From positions 39,952-103,951 of the forward strand of contig MU626279.1 in NCBI GenBank assembly GCA_025603075.1: a stretch of DNA of 64,000 nt, written 5' to 3'. This DNA comes from Neoconidiobolus thromboides FSU 785 (lineage: Eukaryota; Entomophthoromycota; Entomophthoromycetes; Entomophthorales; Neoconidiobolaceae). A program made the position numbers and the translations under genes. Shown here in pieces: positions 23,176-35,408 of this stretch. The stretch's first letter is position 1. Every line of letters starts with the position of its first letter. Below the pieces are notes generated by a model. It was not told the origin of the DNA, did not search any database, and saw only the letters and a list, made by a program, of their open reading frames with translations.

Positions 23176-23841
23176 ATGATAGTAATTCATAATACTGACG
23201 ATATTAAAATCGGTCTTAATAGTAATGAATGGAAACCTTTACTAACCAAAAAAGCAAAGAACAAGAGCATATTCCAAGGCCAATTCAACATCTATTGGCT
23301 CTTTAGTTCTTTACTTTCTTTATGGTTTACCTTATACAAAGGCGTGCCTTTATTATTTAATCCCAAAACTGGTCCTTCTTTATTTATGCACTTAATCTTT
23401 TGTACATTAATATGTATACAATGTATCATAAACCTGTATTTCACTCCTGATATGGGCCCAACCTATCGAGAAATGCACAAACTCATAGGTAAACTTTGTT
23501 TTTTGACTACTTTCTTAAGCACTTTGTTTGGATTGATAACTACCTGGAATGAACGATATAGCGGTGTCAGTATATTTGCTATCAGCATTTCAATTGGTGG
23601 TTTATTTCAAGTTGATGCAATGGCTAAGGCAATATATTATATACGTAAAAAAGATTTTAAAAAGCATACATATTATGCTTCTTCCGTTTTTTATGCCGGT
23701 TGTATGATACCAGCTTACATTCGTTTGCCCTATTTGCTTAATACTGATTTAACAAAGTATTGGGATGTACTTGGTTGGATTATTCCAATTGGTGTGTTTA
23801 ATTTAGCTTATTTAAGTACTCAATCTAAGAGATGGTATTAA
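23176..23841 (+). CDS. DUF2306-type integral membrane protein
   Basis: Single exon, 221 aa. After about 38 polar residues come roughly six hydrophobic segments. The block HKLIGKLCFLTTFLSTLFGL matches the HRxxGrv-type signature of the DUF2306 family of predicted membrane proteins, and it is followed by two more helices and a KKDFKKHTYYASS loop. Function of the family is unknown. The protein is complete. Family assignment is from motif and topology and is moderate. Confidence 0.7.
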   Translation: MIVIHNTDDIKIGLNSNEWKPLLTKKAKNKSIFQGQFNIYWLFSSLLSLWFTLYKGVPLLFNPKTGPSLFMHLIFCTLICIQCIINLYFTPDMGPTYREMHKLIGKLCFLTTFLSTLFGLITTWNERYSGVSIFAISISIGGLFQVDAMAKAIYYIRKKDFKKHTYYASSVFYAGCMIPAYIRLPYLLNTDLTKYWDVLGWIIPIGVFNLAYLSTQSKRWY

Positions 23842-25002
23842 TTTTTCTAGTATTTATTTATTAAATTATATTGTAGAAGTACTTAATTTTTAACATTATA
23901 AATTTGTTATTTTTTTGAAACTTGTTGCTTAAAAGTACAATTGTTATGTTATATTATTTGTATAATTTTAAAGTCCAATGGGGTAGAGAAAAAGACAATA
24001 CAATATTTGAAAAAAAAAAGAGGCTACAAGTGGCTGTCAACATAACTAAACCGAAGGCCTATTTGCTAAGTGATCTTTGTCAGATAAATTTTCTATTTTT
24101 AAAACAAGCTTGTTGAAATTAAATAGTCATCCTTAAGCTTCAAATTTATTCAATCTTAAAGCAGAAAATGCCAAGTGTCCTTCAAAATATGGGTATCAGG
24201 AAAATACCAAGTAGCCAGAATAAGAAGGAATAACAATAATAGACTTAAATTTACATTTGTCTAATTTGAACTAAAAAAATCAATGTGATTAAATTAAATA
24301 AACCGTAATAACTTAAAAATAAAAAGTTCATGTATCAACTGTTAACCCACTAAATTTTATAAAAAAAATGCCAGAAGCCAAGAATATGGGTAAAATATCC
24401 AGCCCATCAAAAAATGTTACACAAACATTACATTTAAAACATATTAAACGAGAAATGAGTTAGATTATTAAACTTTTAGATAGCTTAATTATAAAATGAC
24501 TTAATTAGTTATAATTCAATAATTGGTTGTTAGCCAATTTTATACAGCCAAGAAATTTTATTATTATTTTATATAGGTTTCGGCTAATATTCTTTAAGCT
24601 GCATTTAGTTATGTGGTTGAGTATGTTCTGAGCTATGTTTTTATTTATATTTCATTTTCAACACACTATATTTTATAGCTGTATTGAAATATTAGTGAGT
24701 TGTTTATCAAAAAATACTTTTTACTCTAATAGTTTACTCTCATTGTAATTTTCAAAGTTTGATTGTTTAGAAAGCCATTTCTAAAGGAAACAATGAATTT
24801 TTTAATCTGCATAAAATTTGATTGATTTAACTTTTAGGTCTCACTTCTAAAGTAAAGTTAAAAATAACAATAAACCTTGGCATTTAAGGGCCTCAAATGT
24901 TGAAAATTTTGCTAATACTTTATTAAAACAATAGTGTAACTAAATACTATAAAAGAAAATTCAAATACTGACTTAAATTATTAAAAGAATAACAATCAAA
25001 GT
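23842..25002. other. Intergenic spacer
   Basis: A 64-codon frame at 23922-24116 and a hydrophobic coding-like stretch at about 24577-24700 with a few stops are present; neither is convincing. No MITE seen. Confidence 0.45.
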
Positions 25003-25977
25003 ATGAAGTTTTATTATTGTTTACCTATCCTTACCCTTGTAGCTGGCCAAGATTATTCAGTTACTGATAATAGCTCTTCAGATTATTCTGTTAGCGACAG
25101 CAGCACCATGGGCTCTTCAGATTATTCTGTTACCGACAGCAGCACTATGGGCTATTCAGCTACTTCCACTGGCGCCTATAGTTCACCAAGCTATATCCAC
25201 ATTAAAAATCATAATGGTAATAAACACAATAGTAGTAACAAGCACAACAATAACAATAGCGACATGTTGAAAAAATTACATAAAGAAGGGTATATTTGTA
25301 TCTCATCCAAATCAAAATACCAACAATTGATTAAATTTTTCCCAAAAGATATTCAATCTCAGCTTAGCTCTATCCTTTTTAGCTACCAAAATACTATGGG
25401 TGCTTCTAGTGATTCTAGTTATCCAACTAACATTTCAGACGATAATTCTTGTGACATTATCGATTATACTAATACAAATACTCCAAAAGCTACTGATTCA
25501 AGTTACCCAATTGCTACTGATACCACAGACTCCTATACTAATTCTATAACTACTGATAGTACTGATTCAAGTTACCCAACAGCTACTGATTCTACTGACT
25601 ATACCGATTCTAGTTACCCAACTGCTACTGATACCACAGACTCCTATACAGATTCTGTAACTACTGATAGTACTGACTATACAGATTCTAGTTATCCAAC
25701 TGGTACCGACACCACCAATTCTTATACCGATATAAGTTATCCAGCCTCAACCGATACTACTGACTCTATTTATCCAACTTCAATTGATACCACTGATTCC
25801 TATATAACTATCACTGACACTTCTAGCACTACCGATTCTAGCTATCCAACTACTACTGATATTACTAGCTCTAGCTATCTAGTCAGTACTACTGATTCCA
25901 GCTCCTTAATTTCTACCGATTCTGCTTATCCAGTTACCACCACTGACACTGGCTATGTAGTTGCTACTACTTATTAG
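25003..25977 (+). CDS. Secreted Ser/Thr/Tyr-rich repeat protein, probable cell-wall or adhesin type
   Basis: Single exon, 324 aa. A signal peptide (about residues 1-15, ending LVAGQ) precedes two copies of a YSVTDSSTMG-like unit. A central non-repetitive block (about 85-130) contains a His/Asn-rich stretch and two cysteines. The C-terminal half is built of imperfect repeats of the type TDSSYPTATD. Such Ser/Thr tracts are normally O-glycosylated in fungal wall proteins. There is no hydrophobic GPI-signal tail, so it may be secreted or wall-associated by other means. Repeat units are likely to vary in number between strains. Confidence 0.75.
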   Translation: MKFYYCLPILTLVAGQDYSVTDNSSSDYSVSDSSTMGSSDYSVTDSSTMGYSATSTGAYSSPSYIHIKNHNGNKHNSSNKHNNNNSDMLKKLHKEGYICISSKSKYQQLIKFFPKDIQSQLSSILFSYQNTMGASSDSSYPTNISDDNSCDIIDYTNTNTPKATDSSYPIATDTTDSYTNSITTDSTDSSYPTATDSTDYTDSSYPTATDTTDSYTDSVTTDSTDYTDSSYPTGTDTTNSYTDISYPASTDTTDSIYPTSIDTTDSYITITDTSSTTDSSYPTTTDITSSSYLVSTTDSSSLISTDSAYPVTTTDTGYVVATTY

Positions 25978-26274
25978 TTTCTTTGATAAGTTTGCAAAAT
26001 ATTTTTTATTTAGTTTAGCTAGGCAGTTTTTTATGAATTAATCTTGAAATAAATATCATTCTACGTAAAACATCCTCAAACATATTAATTATAAATTTAA
26101 TTAATTACTCATTTTAAACTTAATTTAGTTTAAATTAGATTTAGTGTTTGTTATATTTTTGATAAAGTTAATGTTCGTCTATTTATTTATGATATACATC
26201 TATAGATGAATGATTATTTTATAAAAGTTTTTTTGCAAAAAATACTTAGATAATTAAAGCTAAAACTAATAATA

Positions 26275-26371
26275 TGGAGATGTGTTTTTTGTTTAAGAAT
26301 TTTACTACAATCTTTCCACTCAAATAACGCTTAAAAAATGGAAAAATAATGAAACTAAAAAAACATCCCCA
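26275..26371 (+). mobile_element. MITE copy C (forward)
   Basis: Flanked by TA on both sides; right end reads AAACATCCCCA, matching the family terminus. Left terminus has a substitution (TGGAGATG). Confidence 0.8.
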
Positions 26372-26524
26372 TATTGAAATTTATGTATATAGTCCATCTT
26401 GTAATTAAAATTAATGAACTCTTGCCACTATTAATTTACTTGAATAATAAAACAAACAAAATGTATATTATTATTAACCTTAAACTTCATCTGCAGAACA
26501 CGAAGCACAAAAAAATAATAAAAG

Positions 26525-26612
26525 TATGTTTTTAAATCCTACTGGTAATTTTTCCATCCAACAATGCATAAAAACTAGACAAATAAATGGAGCCCAAAAA
26601 GGCAGTATAAAA
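26525..26612 (+). mobile_element. Diverged MITE relic (subfamily 2)
   Basis: Aligns loosely to the MITE core (AATTTTTCC, ATAAAAA, AATGGAGCCCAAAAA). Shares CTAGACAAATAAATG with the relic at 30540, which the main family lacks. Confidence 0.4.
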
Positions 26613-26624
26613 AAACATAACATC

Positions 26625-26722
26625 TGGGAATGTTTTTTTTAACTTCATTATTTTCCATTTTTTAAGCGCTATTTAAGCGGAAAATTTGTTAGTAAAATTT
26701 TTAACATAAAAATACATCCCCA
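26625..26722 (-). mobile_element. MITE copy D (reverse)
   Basis: Family core with intact end ATACATCCCCA; other end altered (TGGGAATG). Confidence 0.8.
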
Positions 26723-27209
26723 TTTGTTTTTTGAAATGTTGGGAGAGCATAGGCCCATATGTATTTTATAGATGTATTTTGTAAATGTAAGTAAAAGCAT
26801 AGCTAAGGTAGAAAAAAAGTATAAAGGTGTAGGATGTGGTTATACTAAAAATAAATATATTGAAGAGATAACGCTTCTTATTTTACTTACAAAAGATCAA
26901 GGAAGACTGTTTTTAATAGGATTAATTTTACAAAATTGAAGCAAATATGTAATAGTTAACGTTTAATGTTTTAAAAAATTCAATTTTATTATAATAGTTT
27001 TAATACACGCTAAATATAATAGCAGACATATAACCCTAAATCTATTACGGCTAACATTTAACACTACTAATTCCAAATAATACAATCTTCAATCCAGCCA
27101 TATTTTTTATTTAAAAAATATAGTCTTATCACAAGTAAAAATAAAAAAAACTTAAAAATGGAGAAGCTACAGCAATTGCAAAATGATAAATAAACCCGTT
27201 ACAAATCCG

Positions 27210-28449
27210 TTACAAAAAGGACATATACATAGATAGATACTCCTTTTCCATTCTTAAAAAGATCCAAAAAAACCTACGAAACAGCTCCAATAATTCCAAC
27301 AAGAAATCAGTAATTGGGGATTGATTAATATGACTGCTTTGGGTTAATTTTAATACCCAAGTAATACGTAATAATAAATTGATAACAACAATTATATAAT
27401 AAATTATTGGTTCTTTAAATAACAATTCTCGGTTTAGTATGTTGTATTTATTACTGCTATAGGTTGCTACGCTGTCATAATTGTCGTCGTTATTATTGAT
27501 ATTCCTATACTCATTGTTATTCCTCCATTTAAAATAGAGGTCCCAATCCATGACTAGATCCCAATAAAAGGAATAAAGAGAATTAAACATAATGAAAACT
27601 AACCATAGATAAAATAGCCAATAATTAAGAATCAACTCCTCGTTATAAATCAATTTTGAAATAATTGGAGATAAAAAGATAACGGGGAAAGCAGAAGCAT
27701 ATTTTAATGCGTTAGATAAGTGTTTATATTGCTTCTCATTATTATTAAAAAATTCAATACAACATTGCTTCAACCTTAAAAAAAAGGGAATGGCTATTAT
27801 CAATGGAGTTAATATTTCATTATATAATAGTAAACTTTTGTTCGTGTTGTTGAAAATGGTGAGCCAAGTTAAGGAAAATAAATCGCCAAGAATGCGGGAA
27901 TAACTAGTTAACATATCCGCCAATAAAACTTCTGAAAATAATATTGTTGAGTTGTAGTTGCAAAATATAATTTTATAAACTAATCTAGATAAATAAATAA
28001 GTATGTATTAACTATATATTAACTAAAACTTACTTTAGAAAATAGTATCTTTCTTGTTTAAAAAAATAGTCAACTGGCATTAGCAATAAAAGTAGTGATA
28101 AAAATATAGATAACAGAAATACATGAGAAATAGAAAATTGCCATTGAGGATCAGACTCCAAATTGATTTTTACATTATTTAATAAATAGAAATTAAAATA
28201 AAATAAGGACGGTAAAAATATACCTAAAAATAGATAAATAAATATCTTCTTTAACTTCTTATCTAAGATTATATCCTCTTCATTATTGGTAGGTGTAGTG
28301 TTAAATATTCTGCCATAATTGATATTGTAGTTTGATAGTCCTTTTAAATTCAAAGAATATAATAAAGGTCCTAAAAATATTAAAAATAATACTCTTAAAG
28401 GTACTGGAAAGATGATTTCTATACTCGTTAAGATCCTGTCTTTCTTCAT
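27210..28449 (-). CDS. ERD1: EXS-domain membrane protein, ERD1-like
   Basis: Exons 28034-28449 and 27210-27984 with a 49-nt intron give 396 aa. Hydrophobic throughout with about eight to ten membrane segments. The EXS-type signature is EVLLADMLTSYSRILGDLF, followed by YWLFYLWLVFIMFNSLYSFYWDLVMDWDLY and a C-terminal MEKEYLS block. Yeast Erd1 is a Golgi protein that recycles phosphate from glycosylation and retains glycosyltransferases and ER residents. The acceptor was chosen at 27985 because it alone keeps the frame and supplies the residues before the EXS core. A low-complexity Asn-rich loop sits near the middle of exon 2. Confidence 0.85.
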
Positions 28450-28682
28450 TATATATTATTTAGTTAATGAATTGTTATTTATTTATTATTTATTATTTAT
28501 ATGTTATAAAAAAAGATCCCAAGATAAGTAAAGTAATTAAAAAATATACCAAAAAGATAAATTAACTTTCACCAATAAATAGCATAAACTAAATTTTCAA
28601 CCTAGATGGTTACAACTAATTGGTTTAAATTAAACAAAAAATATGCAAACACAAATTTATTTTTAGCTCAATAGTTTAATAT

Positions 28683-30059
28683 TTATATAGGAAAGCCCTG
28701 GCTATTTATTAAACCAGAATTAGTTTCATGTGGCCCATTCCCTTTACTGGTTAAACTTCTAGAGTAGTTATCCTGAAGCACTTTTAAACTTTGTAAAGCG
28801 ACTAGATTACTAAATTTTTCTTTATATAAAGCATAAAAATGAAACATCTTTTGAGTAACAATGGCTACCTAAAGAAAACGAAAAAAAATTAAAAATACAT
28901 CACAATAAATTTTACAACTTAAAGATAATTTATTACCTCTTCCAAATCTACTTGAATTTCAATAAACCAACTTTGTATTTTTTCCATGGTTTCCAAATTT
29001 TGTGTTTTATTAATTAGCATTTCTTCTTGCTTTGGTAACACCATATAGATAGCTGTTACCGCTAACAAGTGCGGTGAATGACAAAGTATAACATCGGTCA
29101 TATACATATCGTTGATAATATACCTTAAAATAAAATTAACGGCTTCAATTCATTATTTCTGTTTTTGTGATTATTATTAAGATTTGTCACTTACCAAGCT
29201 AATTGCAGATTATTTTGATCAATGGGTACAGTTTGTAAATATCTAAACAAATGAAATAAAAGTTAATTAAAAAAACATTAAAAAACACACAGCAATATTC
29301 CAAACTTACAAAGAAAATGGATGATATGGATGAAATGGTGTTAAATAACATTCTAATTCTTGTAATAAATAAAATTCAAAATCGGCCAAATCCGAAGTAT
29401 CATAAGGTAACTTTATACTGGGTTCACTTTCTAAACAATTTTTTCATTTTAAATCTTATTTTATAATATTTAACTCGGATTCCCGACAATTACCTTGAAA
29501 AGCAGTAATAGATTCGGTCATTACATTCGTTATATGATAAGGATATTCATCTACTTTACCAGCTACATACATGCATGTGGTAGCTACTAAACAAGGTTCT
29601 GTATCACAAAAGCTATTTCTATATATATCAAATTAGTTTAGTTATAAAGCATAAAACTTGAAACTCGATTCTTACTTAGTATAGAACCTTTTAAAAAACA
29701 TGATGCTTGTAGCTATATGTTTTTGTCGAATAAGTAATCTTTGGCCAATTCGAGTTAACACTAATCCATTAAAAAATGTTAATATAATCAATATAATCAA
29801 TGTAATCAACATAATCATTTCTCTTTACTTCATTAAAAATTCTACTCTATTTAAATACTTACTATTAGCAAAATAAGTATGAATCATTGTATATTCATCT
29901 TTCGTTGTAAATTTCAAATCTTTACTAGGTCCGGTTAGACTCAAAACCTCTTTAAATGTCCATCGTTTACTTTAAAGAGATTTACTTAATTCCTTTTTAT
30001 TATGATACAGTGCTGATAATGATTTACTATTGTGAAGATTCCCAATAATTACTTGCCAT
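28683..30059 (-). CDS. SSN8: Cyclin C (Mediator CDK8-module cyclin), eight exons
   Basis: Exons 30028-30059, 29863-29969, 29676-29760, 29494-29618, 29310-29430, 29195-29242, 28937-29123 and 28683-28868 give 296 aa with all phases closing. It starts MASNYWESSQYKRW, close to the cyclin C start (ANFWQSSH-type). The cyclin box follows: RIGQRLLIRQKHIATSIMFFKRFY, then EPCLVATTCMYVAGKVDE. Further on, ELECYLTPFHPYHP and TDVILCHSPHLLAVTAIYM complete the second fold. Cyclin C pairs with CDK8/Srb10 in Mediator and regulates transcription in the nucleus. No single exon exceeds 187 nt. Confidence 0.93.
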
Positions 30060-31468
30060 TTTTAGTAGATAAAAATTGAAAAATTCATTTTTGATTTTTT
30101 GAATATTGTGAAAATGACTAGCTTTTTTAGTACAGCCAATAAAATAGACTTGAAAACATGAATTTGAATGTCTTTTTGTCCCTTCCTTATAGAGTTATAA
30201 AATTAAAATATTAAAAACATTGAAAAACATCACCACATGGATAAATTTATTGTTCTTGTAGTTTATTCTTGCACTTTCAAGTATTAAATAGTAATTAATT
30301 CGCTTTAACAAGCAACTAGACTACTTGAATTATTTTATATAAATATTGTTTTAACTAAAATTTATTATTGAAAAAATCGCTAACTTTCACCTAATAAATA
30401 CTCTTTAAACCTAAAAAATCCTTCTTTCATTCTCTTAATAGCCCCTTTTATTAACCTCATCTTTCAAAACAAAATCAGACTACTTTATGTTCTAATTGGA
30501 CTTATAAGTTAGAAATTAAAAATTAAAAAGTAAACATATCAGTTTTTGTTTAGCAAATTTTTCACTTAATAGTACCTAGAAATTAGACAAACAAATGAAG
30601 AAGAAGTCCCAATTTGTTATTTACTCCTTATTCATTCTTTTAGTATTTGATGTAAGATCATATCATCTCTAAAGATTGGATCTGAATAAATGTCCTAACT
30701 TCATATTAAACCAATTGGCTTATTAATGAGATAGAACATATAAATGAATTAAAAATAAATTATGTTTTAATAGTAACTCAACATCTTCGAAATTGAAATG
30801 TTTATAAAACATATTGTAAAGAAAAAAGAGATAACATAATGACCATATTTATAACCACATAATAACCACTTATTGTCTTTTTTATTTATAATTTTATTTT
30901 AAATACTTCAGTTATAAAACCTTATCATCTTATTTTTCGTTGTTGATATAATATCTCCACAGAATCTCCACTATAAATAACTGCCCATTTCATTGGATAT
31001 TAATAAATTTCTAAAGAAATTAATTTGTCCTTAAATTCTTTATAAAGTAATTCTATGGCTTGTTATTACCAGAATTTTTTATTAAAGAGTAATTAATTAT
31101 TTTTTTCAAATGTCAATAGTTAAAAGAAGAATTTAAAAAGTTATTATTAGCAACAAATCATTAGATAGTATGTGCTTACTTGAAGCATTTTAATTCGATC
31201 AAATCATGGAGCTAAGTTTCCAAGAGATTCCAAGAGTGATTAAAGACAATAAAAATTCGATTAAAAGAAGTGGTTGAATACTAATTAAGCTTAGGTAAAT
31301 ATCTAAAAAAAGACAGCAAATGATTTAATCTCGCTAATAAATATACAACGATAATAGTATATAAATAGAACCCATAACTATTTACTTTAATTTTTCAAAA
31401 ATAAGCTTTGAATTTTTGTTTTTTTCTTACTATAAACTAATACATCTCATATCATATAATCTTTAATT
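30060..31468. other. Intergenic region with one diverged MITE relic
   Basis: Promoter side of both cyclin C and GH17. Holds the relic at 30540-30612. Around 31120-31290 there are short coding-like runs in several frames, none supportable. Confidence 0.5.
30540..30612 (+). mobile_element. Diverged MITE relic (subfamily 2)
   Basis: Partial match to the MITE core (GCAAATTTTTCACTTAATAG) and to the relic at 26525 (ATTAGACAAACAAATGAAG). Termini lost. Confidence 0.35.
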
Positions 31469-32503
31469 ATGGTTAAATTATCTCAAATCATTACATTACT
31501 TGCTTTGACTGTTGCTGGTAACATGTCAAAAAAATGTACCAGTAAATCAGATAGTAATGTACCTACTAGTATTCCAAGTAATGGAGGCAATAATACTAGC
31601 TCCAGTGTTGCTACCCCAAGTCAAACTAGTACCACTGCTATTACTCAACCAACTGGTACCCCAGTTCAAGCTGATATCTATGGTTTAGGCTATAATGCTA
31701 AACATTCCGATGGCCAATGCCCTCAAGTTGATAAAGTTGTAACGGATTTTAAAACAATGCAACAAATTACATCTCGTATTCGTACTTTTGGCTTAATGGA
31801 TTGTAATCAAGGTGAATTATTAGTTCAAGCTGCTGAAAAGACTGGTATGCAAGTATCCCTTGGTATGTTCTTAAATCAATATCCTGCTGAATTTAATAAT
31901 GAATTTGGTAAGCTTAAGGATTTGATTACTCGTTATCGTTCCACTTTTGAAAAATATATCCCAGTCATTATTGTTGGTAGTGAAACTTTATATCGTAAAG
32001 AGCTTAATTTTGATGAATTAGCTGTTTATATTAAACAAGTGAAACAATATGTTCAAGTAGAACAAAAATTAAACATTAAAATTACCACAGCTGATACAAA
32101 AGATCAATGGTATCCACATGCTACTTTAGAAGCAGTTGATTTTATGATGGTTAATGCTTATCCTTATTGGGAATCGATTCCAGTAGAACAAGCTATTGAT
32201 CATTTATTCCAAACTATTGGTAAAGTTAAGGGAGCCACTCAGCAAAGTGGTAAACAATTTGTATTAGGAGAGACTGGATGGCCTATTGGCGGAGATAAAA
32301 TGGGCAATGCTATTCCATCCAAAGACAATCAATTGTTATACTTTAATCAATTTTATTGTCGTGCTAAGAAAGAAAACTTACCTTATTATTGGTTCTCTGC
32401 CTTTGATGAATCTTGGAAACAAAATGAAACTAGATCAGATTGGGGTATCTTTAAAGAAGGTGGTGTTGTCAAACAAGGTTATCAACTTCCACCTACTTGT
32501 TAG
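31469..32503 (+). CDS. Glycoside hydrolase family 17 beta-glucanase, secreted
   Basis: Single exon, 344 aa. A signal peptide of about 17-18 residues (ending LTVAG) precedes a Ser/Thr/Pro linker (about 25-67) and a GH17 barrel from YGLGYNAKHSDGQCP. The acid/base candidate is Glu172 in VGSETLYR and the nucleophile is Glu268 in LGETGWP, both canonical. WFSAFDESWK is the typical strand 8. Fungal GH17 enzymes are 1,3-beta-glucanases or transglucosylases that remodel the wall. No GPI signal is visible. The linker sits before the catalytic domain, so it may hold the enzyme away from an O-glycosylated wall anchor. Confidence 0.93.
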   Translation: MVKLSQIITLLALTVAGNMSKKCTSKSDSNVPTSIPSNGGNNTSSSVATPSQTSTTAITQPTGTPVQADIYGLGYNAKHSDGQCPQVDKVVTDFKTMQQITSRIRTFGLMDCNQGELLVQAAEKTGMQVSLGMFLNQYPAEFNNEFGKLKDLITRYRSTFEKYIPVIIVGSETLYRKELNFDELAVYIKQVKQYVQVEQKLNIKITTADTKDQWYPHATLEAVDFMMVNAYPYWESIPVEQAIDHLFQTIGKVKGATQQSGKQFVLGETGWPIGGDKMGNAIPSKDNQLLYFNQFYCRAKKENLPYYWFSAFDESWKQNETRSDWGIFKEGGVVKQGYQLPPTC

Positions 32504-32968
32504 TTATTTTTTTATAATATTTAAAAAAATAAAAGTTTTATTAAATATTATTCATTCTAATATATTATACTTGTTTTATTATTTATTATTTTATGTTTTT
32601 ACATTATTTTTGTTTTAATATTATCAGTATTAATATTATCACTTAATGAATGAATAATAATAAATAACCGTTCAATAGGTTACTTAACTAATTTACTTAG
32701 AGAATCTCAAATTAATTAGTGATTTTAGTTTTACTATAAATAACTTTGGGATTTTGTTAGCAAACTTACCAAATCCCCAGCCAAGCCCCTAGCTAAACTC
32801 AAGATTTACTGTTTTATTAAACTAAGCAAGATCTTAATTTTGCAAATAACGAATAATATAATGACATTTAATTTATTAAAATCATACTATTTAAAAAAAT
32901 TACATTGATAATATAAAACAAATAAAGAATGTTTATTTTCTAATTAAATTAAATTTTTATTTTAAAAT
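32504..32968. other. Intergenic spacer
   Basis: Between GH17 and ERO1, both on the plus strand; A+T-rich, with nothing recognised. Confidence 0.5.
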
Positions 32969-35408
32969 ATGAGATTAATGGATTATTATACTAAATTGCA
33001 AGCTTTAAAAAATTATTTATTTATAATTTTATTACTCTTATTTTTCACTTGTTTACCATTGTATGCCACTATTGACACTACTCAGCATGATGAATTTGTT
33101 AAAGAAGTATTGGAAAAAAAGCCTGGAGTTGATTATTGCAGGGTAAGTTAAAGTAACTTATATTAACTCATAATAATATAATACAATGTAATATAAAAGA
33201 TATCGTCGAATATCACCGAATAATCTTGAATAATATGACATTAAATTGAATAAAGAATTAAAGGAAAGAAATCACTAACAAGAACTATTTTTTATTAGCC
33301 TCCAGGGATGATCCATGATTCGTGTTGTGATTATAAAACAGTTGAAGAAATCAATAGTAATTTGTTACCCTTAATTCATAATTTGCTAGAAACTCCTTTT
33401 TTCTCACATTACAAAGTAAGTTTTGTTAGCTATTTTATTTTAAAGAAAGATGATCTATTTTTTATATTCAATTGTTGATTTTTAATAATATTTTATATTA
33501 CTTTTAGATCAATTTACATAAACAATGTCCATTTTATAATGCCAATGAATTATGTTCTCGTGTAGATTGTAGTGTAAGTACTTTAGATGAAAGTGAAGTA
33601 CCTGCTACTTGGTTAACTGAAAAACTAAGTCAAGTGGATATGGGGATTGGTAGAATGGTGAGTTTATTATTTTAATAATAATAATATGTAATGAATAAAA
33701 TATCGGATATTAATAAATTAATTTGATTATTTTTTAGGGGTTAAAACAAATTAAGAAATGTACATATACAGATAAAGATTTTTGTGTATTAGAAGATGAA
33801 GAATCGGATGGTAATTAATTATATCATTTAATGTAGAACTTGTTATTAATCCATTTATAACTTTAATATAATAGAAGGACAATATGTTAATTTATTAAAA
33901 AATCCAGAACGGTTTACAGGTTATGGGGGTGACTCCGCAGCCCAAGTTTGGAAAGCAATATATGAAGAAAACTGTTTTAATTTTTTAAATGAAAAAGAAA
34001 ATTCATTAACATCAAACTTAATGTCCAATGATTTATTGATGGGATTATGTAAAGAAAAAAGAATCTTTTATAGATTGATTTCAGGTGAGTGTTAAGAGAT
34101 AAATACTATTATAATATTGTAATTGTATTATTAATTATTAATTTTGTCTTAGGTTTACATGCTTCCATTTCAACTCATATTTGTTCAGATTATTATAATA
34201 CAAAAACAGAATCTTGGGTAAATTAAATTTCTACTTTTTATCAATATTTTGAATTTAAATATGAACTTTATTAATATAAGTAATTAGGAACCTAATTTAG
34301 AATGTTTTATAAGTCGAGTCGGTTCTCATCCCGATAGATTAGAAAATATGTATTTTAATTATATGTTGTTATTAAGAGCAGTAACTAAAGTTACTAAATA
34401 TTTGGAAAATTATCAATATTGTTCATTGGACCAAGAACAAAATTCAAGTATTAAGGTAAGTACTATTAAGAATAGAGAGTTAGTTGATGTAATAGAAATA
34501 TTAATCTAATTTCAAAACTATAGGAGTTATTAAGTAATATCAAAACCCATGCTAAAAATTGTCCAGCTACTTTTGATGAGAACAATCTTTTTGTTAATAA
34601 AGATGCTAAAGTAAGTATTATTATTATTAATTAATTCTTTTTTTATTAGTAATTTTTACCTTATATTAAATCTAGCTCCTTAAAACCGAATTTAAACAAC
34701 ATTTTCGAAATATCTCACAAGTCATGGATTGTATTGGTTGTCAAAAATGTCGATTATGGGGTAAAATTCAAACTGGAGGTAAATTCCAAATTATAGTTAT
34801 AATAATTAAACGAACATTTATTAACCTTCTTTATTTTTAATTTAGGTTTTGGTACTGCCTTAAAAATATTATTTTCTTATGAAGAAAAGAGTTTGAAGTA
34901 AGTGAAGAATTTCAATCTATTTTTTATAGAATTGTATTAATATATTTATTTATTTATTTATGTGTATAGTCCTAAAAGAAATCCGGATTTATTTAAAAAA
35001 ACAGAAATTGTAGCTTTATTTAATACCTTTGGTAGATTAGCTGAATCTATTGCATCCGTGGAAATGTTTAGAGAGATGTATTTGAAGAAATATAATTTTG
35101 AAAAAGATGAAAAGAAGACTTCAAAGAAAGAAAATGGATATGAAAAAAAGACTCAAAAGAGTGAAGATGTAAAAGAAAATAAGGAGGACGATAGTGAATA
35201 TGGTTTTGAAAAGAAAGATGTCAATAAGAATGAAAGTAATCAAAATATGAAAGATGAAACTACGATGGACAAAAAGAATAGTTCTATTTATAGTCAAGTG
35301 ATTCATTTTATCCTGAATTCACTTGAATCAACTATGGATTATGTTGATTCAAGAATTCCCACTTTAAAATATTATCGTAATCTTTGGATTAAATCTATAC
35401 TTAGTTAA
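32969..35408 (+). CDS. ERO1: ER oxidoreductin ERO1 (eleven exons)
   Basis: Exons 32969-33142, 33299-33415, 33508-33657, 33738-33810, 33875-34084, 34153-34217, 34288-34455, 34524-34610, 34676-34778, 34846-34897 and 34970-35408 give 545 aa. A hydrophobic signal segment lies at about 14-32. The shuttle disulfide is CSRVDC and the active site is CIGCQKC followed by [22 protein letters not shown]-binding landmarks are [20 protein letters not shown] and [11 protein letters not shown] with [12 protein letters not shown]1 reoxidises protein disulfide isomerase with O2 in the ER lumen. The tail after about residue 455 is a long Lys/Glu-rich insertion, then a final conserved-looking block. Introns range from about 55 to 156 nt. 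Confidence 0.96.

Larger units (their letters stand above)
25978..27209. other. MITE-containing intergenic region
   Basis: Holds MITE copies C and D and a diverged relic at about 26525-26612. No gene seen. Confidence 0.6.

Noticed and set aside
23922..24116. 64-codon plus-strand ORF
   Set aside because: Short, no motif, Lys/Leu-rich composition as expected for chance frames in A+T-rich DNA.
32286..32618. 110-codon plus-strand ORF
   Set aside because: Out-of-frame overlap with the 3' end of the GH17 gene running into its 3' UTR.
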